A stretch of DNA of 64,000 nucleotides from positions 31,436,951 to 31,500,950 of the forward strand of contig OX388311.1 of NCBI GenBank assembly GCA_947579605.1. Reading direction: 5' to 3'. The notes below the pieces were generated by a model that saw only the letters and a program-made list of their open reading frames with translations, was not told the DNA's origin and did not search any database. Source of the DNA: Athripsodes cinereus (lineage: Eukaryota; Arthropoda; Insecta; Trichoptera; Leptoceridae). The position numbers were made by a program, and so were the translations under genes. Every line of letters begins with the position of its first letter. The first letter of the stretch is position 1. Of this stretch, positions 45,001 to 55,800 are shown piece after piece.

Positions 45001-47975
45001 ACTTATAAAACGACACTCAAATCAGTAAACGTAGTACAGCGCATGATAATTAAAATTATACTGAAAAAGCCCTTTGACTATCCCACAATCGATGTATTCA
45101 ACGACTTCCCGGTGCATACGATTGACAAACTGTTTAGGAGAGCAGCACTTTATCAGATTCATAAGGACTATTTTATCCACGGATATAACCCTGAAGATGT
45201 CGTGATTCCGAGTGAGAGATCACGAAGAGAGACAACATTGATTAGGGTCCCCAGAAAAGGTACGACTACCGGTCAGCATCACTACGAATTCTTGGGTGTT
45301 GGGTGGTATAATTCTCTATACTCTAGGTATAAACATGACATCCATGCTGAACCAATTACTGTCAAAAACCTTATTAAAAAATACCTAAAAGAGATATGAG
45401 TATTTTTTATTTTTACTATGTATATAAGATGTGTGCGTGAGGGTGTATATGTGTGTGTGAATGCAATGGTGTGTATGGAGAGTAGTATGCTTGCATTGTG
45501 TGTGAGCGCCTTATCTTGATTGCCTGATACCTCTTAGGGCCATCATTGGGCTGGTTCGGGTTAAATATTGATCATATTATTATTTTATTTTTATTTTTTG
45601 TGTGTATTTATGTGTGTTTTTTTTTTATTTATCTTGTCGCATATCTTATAGGTGTGACTGATTGGGTATATATGAATTGTTTCTACCCTAAGATATAGGG
45701 TTGAGATAAAACATAATATGTTTATATGTATGTAGTTTACTCCTCCCCAAAACACGAGCTATGCTCAAATTGGGGAGTACTTGAATTTATTACTTTGTCA
45801 TATGTTATTGTTTTGTTTTATTGCATGTATTTTTTTTTTGATTAATAAAAATATTTGAATTTGAATTTGAATTTGATTATGAAAAAATAAATTTGTAAAT
45901 AGAAGCTTTCTTCATAATATCACAATACTACAATCGAGGTCCAACTGTACTTAAAATCTTATTTATATATTTGGTTAAACATTTAGCACAATCAGAATAT
46001 GTCTTATACATGTTGTGTATTTTGCTATATCAATAATATCGACTAACAAGCAACATTTTATCGGAGTAAAATATACTTTGTATTAATACATACCTACATA
46101 TAATATATGTATCATATTAATAATATCATTATACCCTATTGAAATATCCTATTGACCACTAGTTATGCTATGGCAGCGGAAATAACAAAATCGTCAACTG
46201 GATTCGAATCACAATTCTGCAGGGTTATTCTTGACACAATTGAAATAACAGTCTTGATAAGACCTACGTTGTGCAAAGTGACTATATAGTAAAAAATACG
46301 TGCATGCAATCCCGTGGTAGCTGAGGTTAGTCGTTTACAACATTTACATGAGTAATATGATTGTACATATTTTGTGACATAACCCCAATTATTTACCAGA
46401 CATTGCTGTATTCATTACAATTGTGATTTTCAGATGTCTGATATTTTCTTTTGATGAAATCAGATCGTTTTTAGACTGTGTCAAGAGATACATTGTTGTT
46501 TTAGAAGTGGTGATGTTTCACAAGAAATTATGTTTTAATAATAAATTATTTTATCATTGTGAAAAGTTTAACAGTTTTATAGATATTTTTTACGTACTTA
46601 CCATCATTAATCTGATGTGGGTATCGGCCTCCTCAAGAAGTCGCCTCCACTCCCTCCTATCCATCACCCCTCGACGTCAATTGGTCAAGCAAAAGCTCGC
46701 AGGTCCTTTTCCACTCCGTCCATCCATCTGAACTTTGACCTCCCGGCACTGTTTCTACCACTGGGCTTTGTAGAGTATATTCTTTCGTATCTACCCACAT
46801 ATTTCCAATTTCTTTGGTGCAATGGTATTGAATCAAAGAAAACCTAAATACCTTTTACTAAGATCTTTAATTTTTACCTCACCGAAGTTTATACTTATTG
46901 TTATCAATATGTTTTACATGCGCATAACATAGTCTTAATTCAACGATTTTCAATAATATCCAATTTTGGAAAAAACACGTAAAATACTTTTATGAATCGT
47001 GTAAATTGTATCTTAAGTATTAAGTTACAATATAATTTAAAATTATCTCATTTATTTTTTTATTATTTATTTCCAGTTCAGGCGAGTACCTCCAAACAGA
47101 AGAGGGACATCTCAGAGCTTTTACAGAAAAAACAAAACCTATTTAACTTTCCAAATTACAACACCAACCCAGGATATGATTATCCCAGACCAGGAAACGA
47201 CCAAGGACCTTTATTTAGAGATCCAGAACCGACGTATATTGAAACAAGACCCATTTACAGAGATCAAGAACCTGTATGGGTACGGCCAAGACCTGTAGAA
47301 CCAAATTGGGTACAGACAAGACCCGTGGAACAGTCATGGGTGCAGACTAGACCCCAAATTGTTGGACCTTCTTATATTGTAAGACCGATATATCCAGAAA
47401 CATCAACCATCACTAGACCAATTTATAGACCGCAACAAGGAGTCAACCAACCATCAGAGAAATTATTCTGGCCACTAATCCAGAAAGTTGCTACCGCATT
47501 CAATCCTAATTACTATCCAGGAGGAACTAATTCAATCGGTTTCCCAACAAATCCAAACGGTCCAAATTTTCCAAGTAACCCAGGAAACTTCCCAAGTTTT
47601 CCAAACAAATTCTCGTTCCTTGGTAACCTATTCCCAGGATTCTCCAAACCATATGGTGGATATCCGACAAATAATTTCCAAAGAATGGAATATCCCGCAC
47701 CAAGACCTGTTATTACAAGTACAACCAATACAGAATTCGCTCAAAGACCAGTTGTAATTGCAAACCCTGGAAACACGGGTGTTATTCAGAATCCAGCAGT
47801 GTACCCTGTTTATCAACCAGGAGTTAATACAATTGGAGATTCTGTTACAGTAGATGCAGCTATTTCTTCAGATGGGTATGATTATCCCAAGCCAAATGAA
47901 CAACTTCCACCCCTTGATTTGCCAAACAGTATTCAGTTCAGAGCTGAGCCAAAGAAGGATGAAGACATCAACTAA
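42000..47975 (+). CDS. Gene 2: secreted Pro/Asn/Tyr-rich protein with GYDYP motifs (315 aa; 2 exons)
   Basis: Predicted join 42000-42048, 47077-47975. Exon 1 ends GTT GAA G|gtaccg; exon 2 follows 'ttatttccag|TTCAGGCG'; both are phase 1. Residues 1-19 (MRACVAIILSVLYFVEVQA) form a signal peptide, followed by STSKQKR, a basic site that could be processed. The mature chain has GYDYPRP (residues 49-55), a Trp/Arg/Pro repeat region (RPIYRDQEPVW, WVQTRPVE twice, RPIYPE, RPIYRP), an Asn/Pro/Gly/Phe-rich middle (NPGNFPSFPNKFSFLGNLFP) and GYDYPKP (283-289) before an acidic tail. From memory, GYDYPKP-like motifs recur in insect secreted and cuticle-associated proteins; role otherwise unknown. The intron hosts a Jockey-like LINE in sense orientation. 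Confidence 0.85.
42485..42655 (+). mobile_element. SINE-like family A with internal 43-bp duplication
   Basis: 'ttcagtgatgagttatgcca', 'cctttcctgaatctctta', 'ggcatggagaggacgacaa'. The block 'catgtttataacatgcattg' / 'gtcatctatctac' then appears twice (about 42560 and 42603), ending 'ccctacttgccatgatagta'. Confidence 0.7.
42899..45880 (+). mobile_element. Jockey-like non-LTR retrotransposon, 5' truncated, otherwise intact
   Basis: The element starts inside the endonuclease domain, keeps the complete RT frame and a 3' UTR rich in TG repeats, and ends in a (TTTGAA) simple tail at 45854-45876. It lies in the sense orientation of gene 2. No convincing target duplication found. Confidence 0.88.
42901..45399 (+). 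CDS. Reverse transcriptase of Jockey-like element (832 aa, partial endonuclease)
   Basis: One uninterrupted frame. Residues 1-95 are the end of the AP-endonuclease domain (IIVGDFN, SCLDHFW, then SGITDHHTS with the catalytic-type D-H). A Lys/Arg-rich linker follows. The RT runs from about 330 to 600: GSTPGYDRISVNIL, VTPIHKSGDASNMSNYRPIT, NQFGFREG, GVFIDLRKAFDSVSH, GIPQGTVLGPILF and the catalytic SFADDTAMI. The thumb region has SVRYLGITID and W..H, and the tail is QYGIVGWGG. The N-terminal half of the endonuclease and any gag frame are missing, so the copy is not autonomous, but RT motifs are complete and no stop interrupts them, indicating recent insertion. It would be transcribed within gene 2's pre-mRNA. 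The first Met shown is internal, not a true start. Confidence 0.9.
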   Translation: MNVIIVGDFNVNVAKACISPIKNEYMNALIEFNFKLCTDLYSREVEGQTPSCLDHFWCNVPINRLNDVCTVVWKSGITDHHTSIFLQKSMSAVQNDRVSLYESKQRIDFEVLKVRLNNESWTSVYDSFDANVCAKNFHDILQGHLLSVERVERTKNDRPSKYNRLKPWITHGLVVSIRYREKLHKIVRRHPYDVNLRDRYRKYRNMLTQLIRKAKIEYYSGRVAHAEGNVKQVWKSINEIINGKKEKTEIKKINVNGRTIEYRENPVEMAKCFNDFFADVGKNLALQIDPNYTCEEMEPDSLNEPGFSMFQPINSEIVSGIIKNMRGGSTPGYDRISVNILKHNSSSLSGPIAHIVNVSLNNGVFPEVYKVGLVTPIHKSGDASNMSNYRPITLTSNVSKIFEKIVKKQLIDFIKMEGLLASNQFGFREGVGTDDAISRLTSVVYRALDTGEKCLGVFIDLRKAFDSVSHVVLLNKLNGIGICGSVRRWFRSFVQNRTQHVRINTTIGPKRVTQFGIPQGTVLGPILFIIYVNEIFSLPIMSTILSFADDTAMIVRGETWEEVFKRTNIEIAILKDWFDKNLLSLNAEKTNYIVFSLYNRGLPVLHDIAVHDKNCSGSLGDIVACACPLISRVDSVRYLGITIDSGVRWKNHITTTVERLRKIFYIFYRIRDVLEMKLLRSTYFALVQSILQYGIVGWGGTYKTTLKSVNVVQRMIIKIILKKPFDYPTIDVFNDFPVHTIDKLFRRAALYQIHKDYFIHGYNPEDVVIPSERSRRETTLIRVPRKGTTTGQHHYEFLGVGWYNSLYSRYKHDIHAEPITVKNLIKKYLKEI
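46590..46770 (-). mobile_element. RTE-like LINE tail (family B), short
   Basis: Minus strand: REVKVQMDGRSGKGPASFCL, then RRGVMDRREWRRLLEEADTH. The conserved W-R-R-L-L-E-E-A tail with a little upstream sequence; frames broken. Lies in the gene 2 intron. Confidence 0.75.
47077..47975 (+). CDS. Gene 2 exon 2
   Basis: 899 nt, the bulk of the protein. Acceptor 'tatttatttccag' is pyrimidine-rich. A second AG five bases later (47080-47081) would shift the phase and is therefore not used with exon 1. Stop at 47973-47975 overlaps an AATAAA. Confidence 0.88.
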
Positions 47976-48311
47976 TAAAGTTAATTATTTTTAATATGCT
48001 ATTTATTTTAAAACGATAATAGTAGGCGGATTATAAAATTACATATAATTATCTTGCTTTCATGAGGTGTATATTATCTTCGACTTCAATTATGCATCAA
48101 TATATTGTAAAGGTAATTTAAAAATACTGGTGTGTTGTACGCAAAGTTGTAAATATATGCGAAGATATGTACAGTATTTCAGTCAAAGAGAAAGTAAGAT
48201 GGAATGCAATCCTTTTTATGCAGAGGTATTTTTTTTCAGTTTTAATTCCCAGCTGTGAAGAATGCCACAGTTTGCCAACTGCGAATGTCAATATGGCGGT
48301 ATGACAATAAA
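47974..48311 (+). terminator. Gene 2 3' UTR with AATAAA signals
   Basis: AATAAA at 47974-47979 overlaps the stop codon and is too early to be typical. The one at 48306-48311 ('gacaataaagctag') is a more plausible poly(A) signal. Confidence 0.45.
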
Positions 48312-49780
48312 GCTAGTTTCATTTCAAAACTATAAATACAAAAAAAATGGAACGTGTTTATGTCTTCATCATTAGTGCTTGATCTTTGATTTCAATAAAA
48401 TGTGATGAAAGTAAATCAAAATATAAATAAATTGATTCTATTTGAGTTTAAAATTATTCTGAAAATCCATCCATAATATCCTTGAATGCAGCAAATTACA
48501 AGTGACACTGAATGCAGCAAATTACAAGTGACACCGAATGCAGCAAATGACACATAATTCGTATTCCTTAAAATATTTTGTATTTCTATAACAATTTTAC
48601 AGAATTCCATGAACAAAATTAGTTTGATGATTATATACTTAGTATTATTTAACTAAATGATAGGCTATGCCGTCCCGACACTTAACTAAATGATAGGCTA
48701 TGCCGTCCCGACACATTTCTTTAAAAAAAAAAAGATAATATATCTGGGTTTTTGTTATAAACTCAAATACAACTTTATATACCTTTCACAGTAAGCTATA
48801 AGCTTGTGTCGTGAAAGATTCATATCTTATTTAAGATAATAATTATAATGTTTGCTTTTTGGTAAATTTGACAAATGAAACTAAAAAGACTTAGAAAAGA
48901 CAACGTCACCTTACTTGGTAGTTTCCCAATGGGATTTGAACCCGCCACCCATCCTTTTCGCGTAGTTTGTTTTGTCCAGTTGAACTATCAGGCTGCATAC
49001 TGAAGGCTCCAAAACTCTCACAAACTCCAATGATAGCTTCGTATGTGGCTATTACTCTGTTAATAATATAGTGTGGGTACCTACCATATGCTGAGTGCTT
49101 TGGTTTTAAATTTTCTTTATAAAAAGAAGACATTGCTATGAATAAATCTATATAATCAGTGGCTCAGGATGAAACAGAATGGAAGTTCAAATGTTGAACT
49201 ATGTTGTAAACTAATTCACAGGATTGAAACCATAGAGAGAGAAGGCTGAGGTTGTCTTTTCCGTTGTGGACTCTTGATAACTGTTTATAGAATATACTGA
49301 ACAATACATTTTTTAATAATGCTATTTGCTCAAAAACGGAGTTATTTCAGCCAAATCAGTAAATTAATCATTAACAGGAGCAACAAAAATTCCCAAAGGT
49401 TCAAAAAGGTTTATTTTATAGATCTCTACAACCTAAAATCCTATCAATGCCATGATTAAATAAATGTAAATACCCAAATACTGGTATTTAAATAAATGTA
49501 GTTCGTAGAATGCGTCTATGTCACTGTATTATGATTTCTCACCTTCACGAGTTTGGTATTAACAATACTGTGAGTGTCAATAAAATGTAGAGATTCTGGA
49601 TCACGTTTCCTTTGAATGTCCAATTAGTTCGGGCCATGGTCACATCATTGTCATTCATGATATCATGAATGACGTTGAACGACCTTTTAATATGACTCAC
49701 TTACTATCTCTAAACACTCACAAAATATACAAAAAAATATTACCCTTTTAAGATCGAGCAAAATTGTATTATAATGTATA
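48312..49780. other. AT-rich with local tandem duplications and one SINE B
   Basis: 48486-48553: about three copies of 'gaatgcagcaaattacaagt' + gacac (28 bp). 48643-48715: two copies of 'acttaactaaatgatagg' + ctatgccgtcccgac (36 bp). 48722-48820: SINE family B ('aatatatctgggtttttgtt', 'cacagtaagctataagcttg', 'tgtcgtgaaag'). The rest to 49780 holds nothing recognised. Confidence 0.7.
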
Positions 49781-49784
49781 TTTT

Positions 49785-50045
49785 TTATTATTTTCTTGGT
49801 TGTCACCAGACAAGAATTTGAGTTTCATCCTACCCTGAGTGCGAATGTGGAACTAATGAAGAATCTCTGAATCATATATTTTTCGAGTGCCCCAAATATG
49901 AATGATCGGAATTTCTGGATAATCTCGTGAGGGAGTGCATCATATATCCCCTTAATGTACAATTCATAATTGCATTAAATTCAGTAAATATTTATAAATC
50001 TATGACAAAGTTCCTCCAAGCATATAATAAAAATAATTAACCTTT
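49785..50045 (+). mobile_element. LINE C-terminal fragment (CECG...H...C)
   Basis: Plus strand: CECGTNEESLNHIFFECPKY, a stop, then EFLDNLVRECIIYPLNVQF and FLQAYNKNN. This is the C-terminal zinc-binding tail of a non-LTR polyprotein, different from the one at 14880. Frameshift at its start. Confidence 0.75.
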
Positions 50046-50089
50046 TGAGTCACTCATTGAAATATAATAGGTATAATTAGTTATAATAG

Positions 50090-50450
50090 GTAGGTAGCTG
50101 TATTTCATAGTAAACAACAGGCGCGCGATGCATCGAATAAAGTATTGTCACAATTTTAACTATTAATGTACTACCCCGTCTTGGTATTAAGGTTTTTTTT
50201 TTAAAGATATATCTGGGTTTTGTTTGTTATAAACCCAAATACAACCTTATACACCGTCACAGTTTCACAGTTTTTTTTTTTGTTTTTCACCTTTCACACC
50301 TTTCACACACACACACAGGTTTATTTTGATATGAAACATTTGAGTACTTAAAAACCTATTGTTTCATATGAAAGGTCTGGCCTGAAGAAAGGAAAGGCCA
50401 ATATTGGCCTAAATCATTCACAAATGAGCGAATAGCCTTGATAAGAATAT
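50090..50450 (-). repeat. Interspersed repeat E (copy 2) with SINE B inserted
   Basis: Reverse complement of 8686-8912: 'ctgtatttcatagtaaacaa', 'gatgcatcgaataaagtatt', 'accccgtcttggtattaagg', then a SINE family B 3' part (50195-50262) and a CA-rich patch, then 'ggtttattttgatatgaaac' and 'agccttgataagaatat'. The SINE interrupts the repeat, so it arrived later. Confidence 0.7.
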
Positions 50451-52380
50451 AATAGGTATGCATTGAAACAAACTCATATCAAAAAATCGCTGTAATTCTT
50501 AAATATGAAACAGTAAAAATAGAACAAAAATACAATAATTCATTTATATCCTACGACTTATTGCAATAATAAAAAAATATATGTAGATACTTAAACGTTA
50601 TTTTAAGAAATAAAACACATTTGATGTAATTTTCTAAACCTTTAAAATAAGTATTTTAAGAAATAAAACATACCTACATACAATATAATAATGTAGTTGA
50701 AAAACAAAAAAAAAACATAAAATTTACCCTACCTACATTTGGTTTGCTACAATAGTTAAAATATTTATCACGTTTTTTATTTTCATTTTGCTAAATGCTA
50801 AAAGAGCACAAAAACAAAAAAGCTACTTGTAAAAAAAACAATTATTTTAAAGATTATTTTGTGGTTTTAGGTTATTTGAGCCAACATAAAAAAAAACTAA
50901 AACACAAATCGCAACAAAATTAAAAATATTTGTTATTTTTAAGAGCATCTTTCTTTTATGCATTTCAATAACAATAACAACAAAAAAAAAACACAGCAAC
51001 AACATAATAAAAACTAAAAAGCATGATTTAGTACTTATATATTATCTTTTTATTTAATTTGTTACGAAGCAAGTGTTAAAAATATCTAAATCAAATAAAA
51101 CAAAAAAAAATGTGCAAGTTCATTGCTCCATCCGGTGGCCAAAAGCGGAACTTATGTAACGATCGACCGTGACACGAAAAAACAAATGATTGAAGGTGTC
51201 ATGACTTTAAAAGATTTAGTAGTTCATTTCATCTTATTTCTTCACTTTTTGTTATATCTGAGAACTATATTTAGTATCAAACGAAACAATTTAGTTTTTA
51301 TCTTAGCGTAACTGTAAAATACAGTTCTAAATAAAATAAAATTTAAACCATTCTAGATGAATCATTTTTATCGATTCAATTTCAAAAAACGAACATGAAC
51401 GAAAATCGAACTTACGAACCCCTCTTACAAGGCGAGTGTATAATTTAAAGTCCACCATATTTGAATAGGAAATAACAAGGTAAGTATGTACACAAGGTAC
51501 ACAAAACTTCCTTTATTAGCTAGGTTTATGATATATTTGCAGTTAAAAGTATATTTAAAAAAAATATACATTTTGTTTAGTTATGAACCTAAATTGCCAG
51601 TAGTGATGGTCACTGCTTCAACATATTAAAACCATCCGATATATTTTTGGAGCTACATATACAACGTTTACTTTCAAAAGTAACTTCTTCTTCTTACACT
51701 TTTGTTACATAATATATCATTAAGTTGGTTATCCCATTTAGTAAAAGCTAGATAAAAAAAGTAATATCTTCATTGTGATGATGTAAAGAAGATCGCTGGA
51801 AGGTAGTATCAACTCTATTTATGGTAAATGTCACAAACTAGATTCTAGCTGCACATGTCACTCAAAGATGACAGGTGACATGGGAAATTACAAGTACTAC
51901 TACAAAGATTCTCGTTTTTTCTTCCAGTCAATCATGTACCGGATACTGATGCAAAGGAAGCTTTTACCATAACGGCTCTTGTTACATAAGTGCGCTCGGT
52001 AATAAGGATATGTACTAATAATACTACAAGATGTACTCAAAAACAAGATGGAATAAATATATTGCTAATAACAATTCACAAACTCGATAGTCTTGTTTGT
52101 TGTATAAATAGAAAACAAGATGGAAAGAAAATACTAAACAAAATGTATAGTAAATAAACGAAGATCGTATATATTAGCTTTCAATATTATAAATCTTCGA
52201 TTCATCTGTAAATTCTACCAATGGATATCAAAGGATATCGTAGGTTATTTGGTTGCCTGAAAGTCCAGGCATGAGCTAGTCAATTGTTCATGTATTTTAT
52301 TTTTAGAATGCGTGTAACCTAATATAAGAATATAAAACTTAAAAAAAAAGAACTTAAAAATAAAAATTTAAAATTTTCCA
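50451..52380. other. Very AT-rich, no gene or repeat recognised
   Basis: Between convergent genes 2 and 3. Long A- and T-runs. A short open frame at 51123-51311 shows no homology I recognise. Confidence 0.5.
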
Positions 52381-52382
52381 AT

Positions 52383-52682
52383 TTTATTTTACCAACAAAA
52401 TCGTTTGATTAAAAGACACATTCAAATCATCTGTAATTTCGTATTCTGTGTTCTAAGAAAAAAAACAAAGCCTATTTATAGTTGTAAATTTGATCACTAC
52501 TATAATATTATGTTATGTAATAAATGCCTTGATTACTAAAAAAATATAAAATCTAACAAAAAAACTATAGGAATATTGATGTAGTAAAAGTCTCGAGACA
52601 TGATTACCATATTGGCACGGCAAGATGGGAAACAAAATCATAATCATTTCAACTATTTTGACGTAATTTTCGAGTTCTAGAG
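52383..52682 (-). terminator. Gene 3 3' UTR, candidate poly(A) signal
   Basis: On the minus strand the first clear AATAAA downstream of the stop is the complement of 52383-52388. Tentative; AT-rich context offers alternatives. Confidence 0.35.
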
Positions 52683-52839
52683 TTATTTCCTAAATTTGCC
52701 AGTGTGTGTCGAAAAATGTATTTTGCCATCAGAGCCCACGGTGGATGAAGATCCTGAGTAGACGCCACCACCTCCATGTGATGATCCAGACAGTCCTACT
52801 CCAGACAATGAGCCATCATCAGCAAAGCGATTGTGCAAG
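52683..52839 (-). CDS. Gene 3 last exon
   Basis: 157 nt from acceptor to the TAA at 52685-52683. Encodes NLHNRFADDGSLSG, a Gly/Ser/His segment and SDGKIHFSTHTGKFRK. The ordered, non-repetitive end is the part most likely to be conserved. Confidence 0.85.
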
Positions 52840-55800
52840 CTGAAAGAAAAACAAAAATAATTGTAGTACAAATAATACGTAAAATGTAATTGAAATGACT
52901 TTTAAATTTGATAGACAATTCTAGCCATCATGTTTCGGATGCTTTTCGTATAGCTAAGTATGTGGAGAAAGTTTACCTAGATTAGATTAATAAATTACTT
53001 GGGATTTGTTTACCTAGGAATTAATTACCTAGGAACATTACCTAGATCTACTGCTCCTGCTATCTTCAGTCATTAGGAAAAGAACAGGGGAAAGAGATAG
53101 AGAGAGATCTTTGTGTACCACACGGCATCTTTCACAGGTGGTGTAACCAGAGATCTAACTGCATGTAATAAAATGCAAGTCGATCTCTCCATTGCAATAA
53201 AAAATAAGACATTCAGGATAAGTGGCAAACGTCATCATTTCTAAATTGCAGATGGTGAATATTTTACGAAAACCATTAACGGGATATTCCTAAAACTTAC
53301 AGAAAAAAGTGGCAAATCAATTCATTATCGAGAACTCCGTCTTGTTAGGATATTGTAAATCCAAAATTTATTTCGCTTTAGAATTCTACTACCTAAACAC
53401 CGCCACAGTGTATTTAATCAATTGTATAATACTCAAGTTTTTTTTTGTTAATTTTTAATATTGTTGCGAGATCATTGTAGATCCATCTCAAATCTCATCA
53501 GTTTATAGACAATTTAATGAACATGTTTATACGAAAACCAGTTTGTATATGTATTGAATTATTTATTTAATTATTTAAATGTAAATAAGTATACAATGTC
53601 GGCAATTATCGTTAATTTTTATGACGTGTGTAGTTATGTCCTTGCGATGTCTTCACAATTAAAGATAAGAATGTTAATATTTCTTTCGAGTTTTATTATA
53701 TACGAAAATTTATTGTTTATTTCATATATTTTTGATCAGAGGAGTCACGTATAAGACGATTAACATTTACAATTCAGCGATAAGGCTGAGTGTCTTTATT
53801 TTTTATTGTTTTTTTATGTTTGGATGTTTTTTGTTGTTTTTTTTTTGTTGGATAGGACAATTTGCATGTTAATGTAGGCAGATCCCCCTAAATGTAAGAT
53901 ATGCCATGATTGTATAGTACCTAGTAGTTGTGGAACTATGTCGATAAATTCAATTTTCAAATAAAAATAATACCTCAATTAATACATAATATAGTTGGTA
54001 CGTGATACATTAAAGACTTCCACCTCACGCCCAGATATTTCAGAAGTCGAGGGACTTCTATCCACACTTACTAAGCAAGTACTTTGTCATCACGGGCGAG
54101 TCAAAATAGGCAACCAGCTAGCCGGCCAAAAGCGCCTCGTGGGAATCTATTAGACTATAATAATTATTATCTATGTGCGTCTTCGTTGGATTTCTTTCGA
54201 GGGAAAAATGGTTAAAATAATACCTAGTGTGAACAAACCATAACATACTATCTACCTCAACACACCCAGTGGGGTAGCAAAAAAAAATATAATTTTATTC
54301 CCATATAACTATTTTGAACTGTATTTATATGAATGTGAATGAAATAAATAAATAATTTTAGAATCAATCGCATCGAATATTGCAACATTATAAAAAAAAA
54401 ATTTAGAGTTTATAATTAGACTATCAAGTTCTTTGAAACCAATAATCTGAATTCGTATGCGTGGCTAAATTGTTAATAAAAAAAAAACAAATAAATATAT
54501 GGAACTGATTTATAAAAATAGGTAAATAACAAAAACGTATTGAATTACAGTTAAAATAAACGTTTGGAATAGGTCTGCCTAAACTTTGGCATGCGAGTTG
54601 ATAAGATACGTATTTTTTGTAGTTGTTTAGTAATTAGTATTATTGGATTATATTGTGCGTGTAACGTAGTAGTGATGTAACGAATATTCGCATTCGCATT
54701 CGCGAATATTCGCATATTTCAAAGTATTCGCATTCGCATTCGCATTCGCAAAAAAATATGCGAATGTTTTGCGAATATTATTTTAGTAATAAAGTATCTG
54801 GTCTGTTCCGTGTTGGCCACATTTGTTGTATTGTTTCCTGTGTTCGTTTGCTTGATGATGTTATTATTATTAGGAGAAATCGAGGGTATACAACCAAAAT
54901 GCACTAAGTCATTTCAGTTTTGAGATGACATGGTGGCAATTAAATGAATAAAAAAGTGTTTAGATCAATACAAATTCGTCATGTATTATTTGAACTTTAA
55001 TTAAGATGATATTGGTAAGTGACTTTTAGGCTTTGCAAACAAATTTAAACATAGGAAATATGTTAATTACTTGAATAGTTTTTGAAAACTTTTGTAGCGC
55101 TAGACTGACTTAGTGCATTTTGGTTGTATACCCTCGAAATATGCATTTGTGGAGATTTAATTTATATGTTTGTTTTAAGTATTACAACTGCTATGAGTAT
55201 AGGGCCCTACAATAATTTTATATTCTATTTAAGGAATATTTATATCATACTACAAGGTGAACCACACTAAAGTATTCTCTCAGAATTTTCGGGGCTTGAA
55301 GACCTAAGATCGAGGAGTTTAGAGCAAACTTATTTGCAAATAGTTATGATATAATTGTTCTGACGGAAGCTTGGCTAAATTGTGGCATATTTAACAGCGA
55401 ACTTTTTCAAAACGAATATACAGTTTACCGCAAGGATAGGGATTTCATGTTGAGTGGTAAAAGGGATGGAGGTGGGGTCTTAATTGCTGTGGATCGGACA
55501 CTAGGATATTCATCCACTCTTGTTTGGGATGATACTGGTGAAAGTTTTTTTACCAGTATTCGTTTTTCATCGGTAACGCATGAAAAAATGCTCACCGCTA
55601 CTGGGTGTAGTATATGTATATACCGCCTTCCACATCCTTAGATACTTAAAACATCTTTTTTTAAAGTATATCTGAACGTTTAATCAGCTATTACGGCAAA
55701 ACGGATATTTGTCTTATTGGAGATTCCAATATCCCAACAATCCAATGGAAAAAAGACCCCGATGTTGATTCAATCTTTGTTCCGTATTCTTATTCGTGTC

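Larger units (their letters stand above)
42049..47076 (+). other. Gene 2 intron (5.0 kb)
   Basis: Holds a SINE-like A copy, the Jockey-like element 42899-45880 and an RTE tail. 45880-46590 and 46770-47070 are AT-rich with nothing recognised. Confidence 0.75.

Noticed and set aside
46423..46731. Open frame just upstream of gene 2 exon 2 as its first exon
   Set aside because: No signal peptide at the right place and it runs into an antisense LINE tail. The exon at 42000 has promoter, signal peptide and matching phase.
46992..47076. In-frame ATG extension immediately upstream of gene 2 exon 2
   Set aside because: AT-rich intronic sequence ending in a polypyrimidine tract and AG; reading through it ignores the acceptor.
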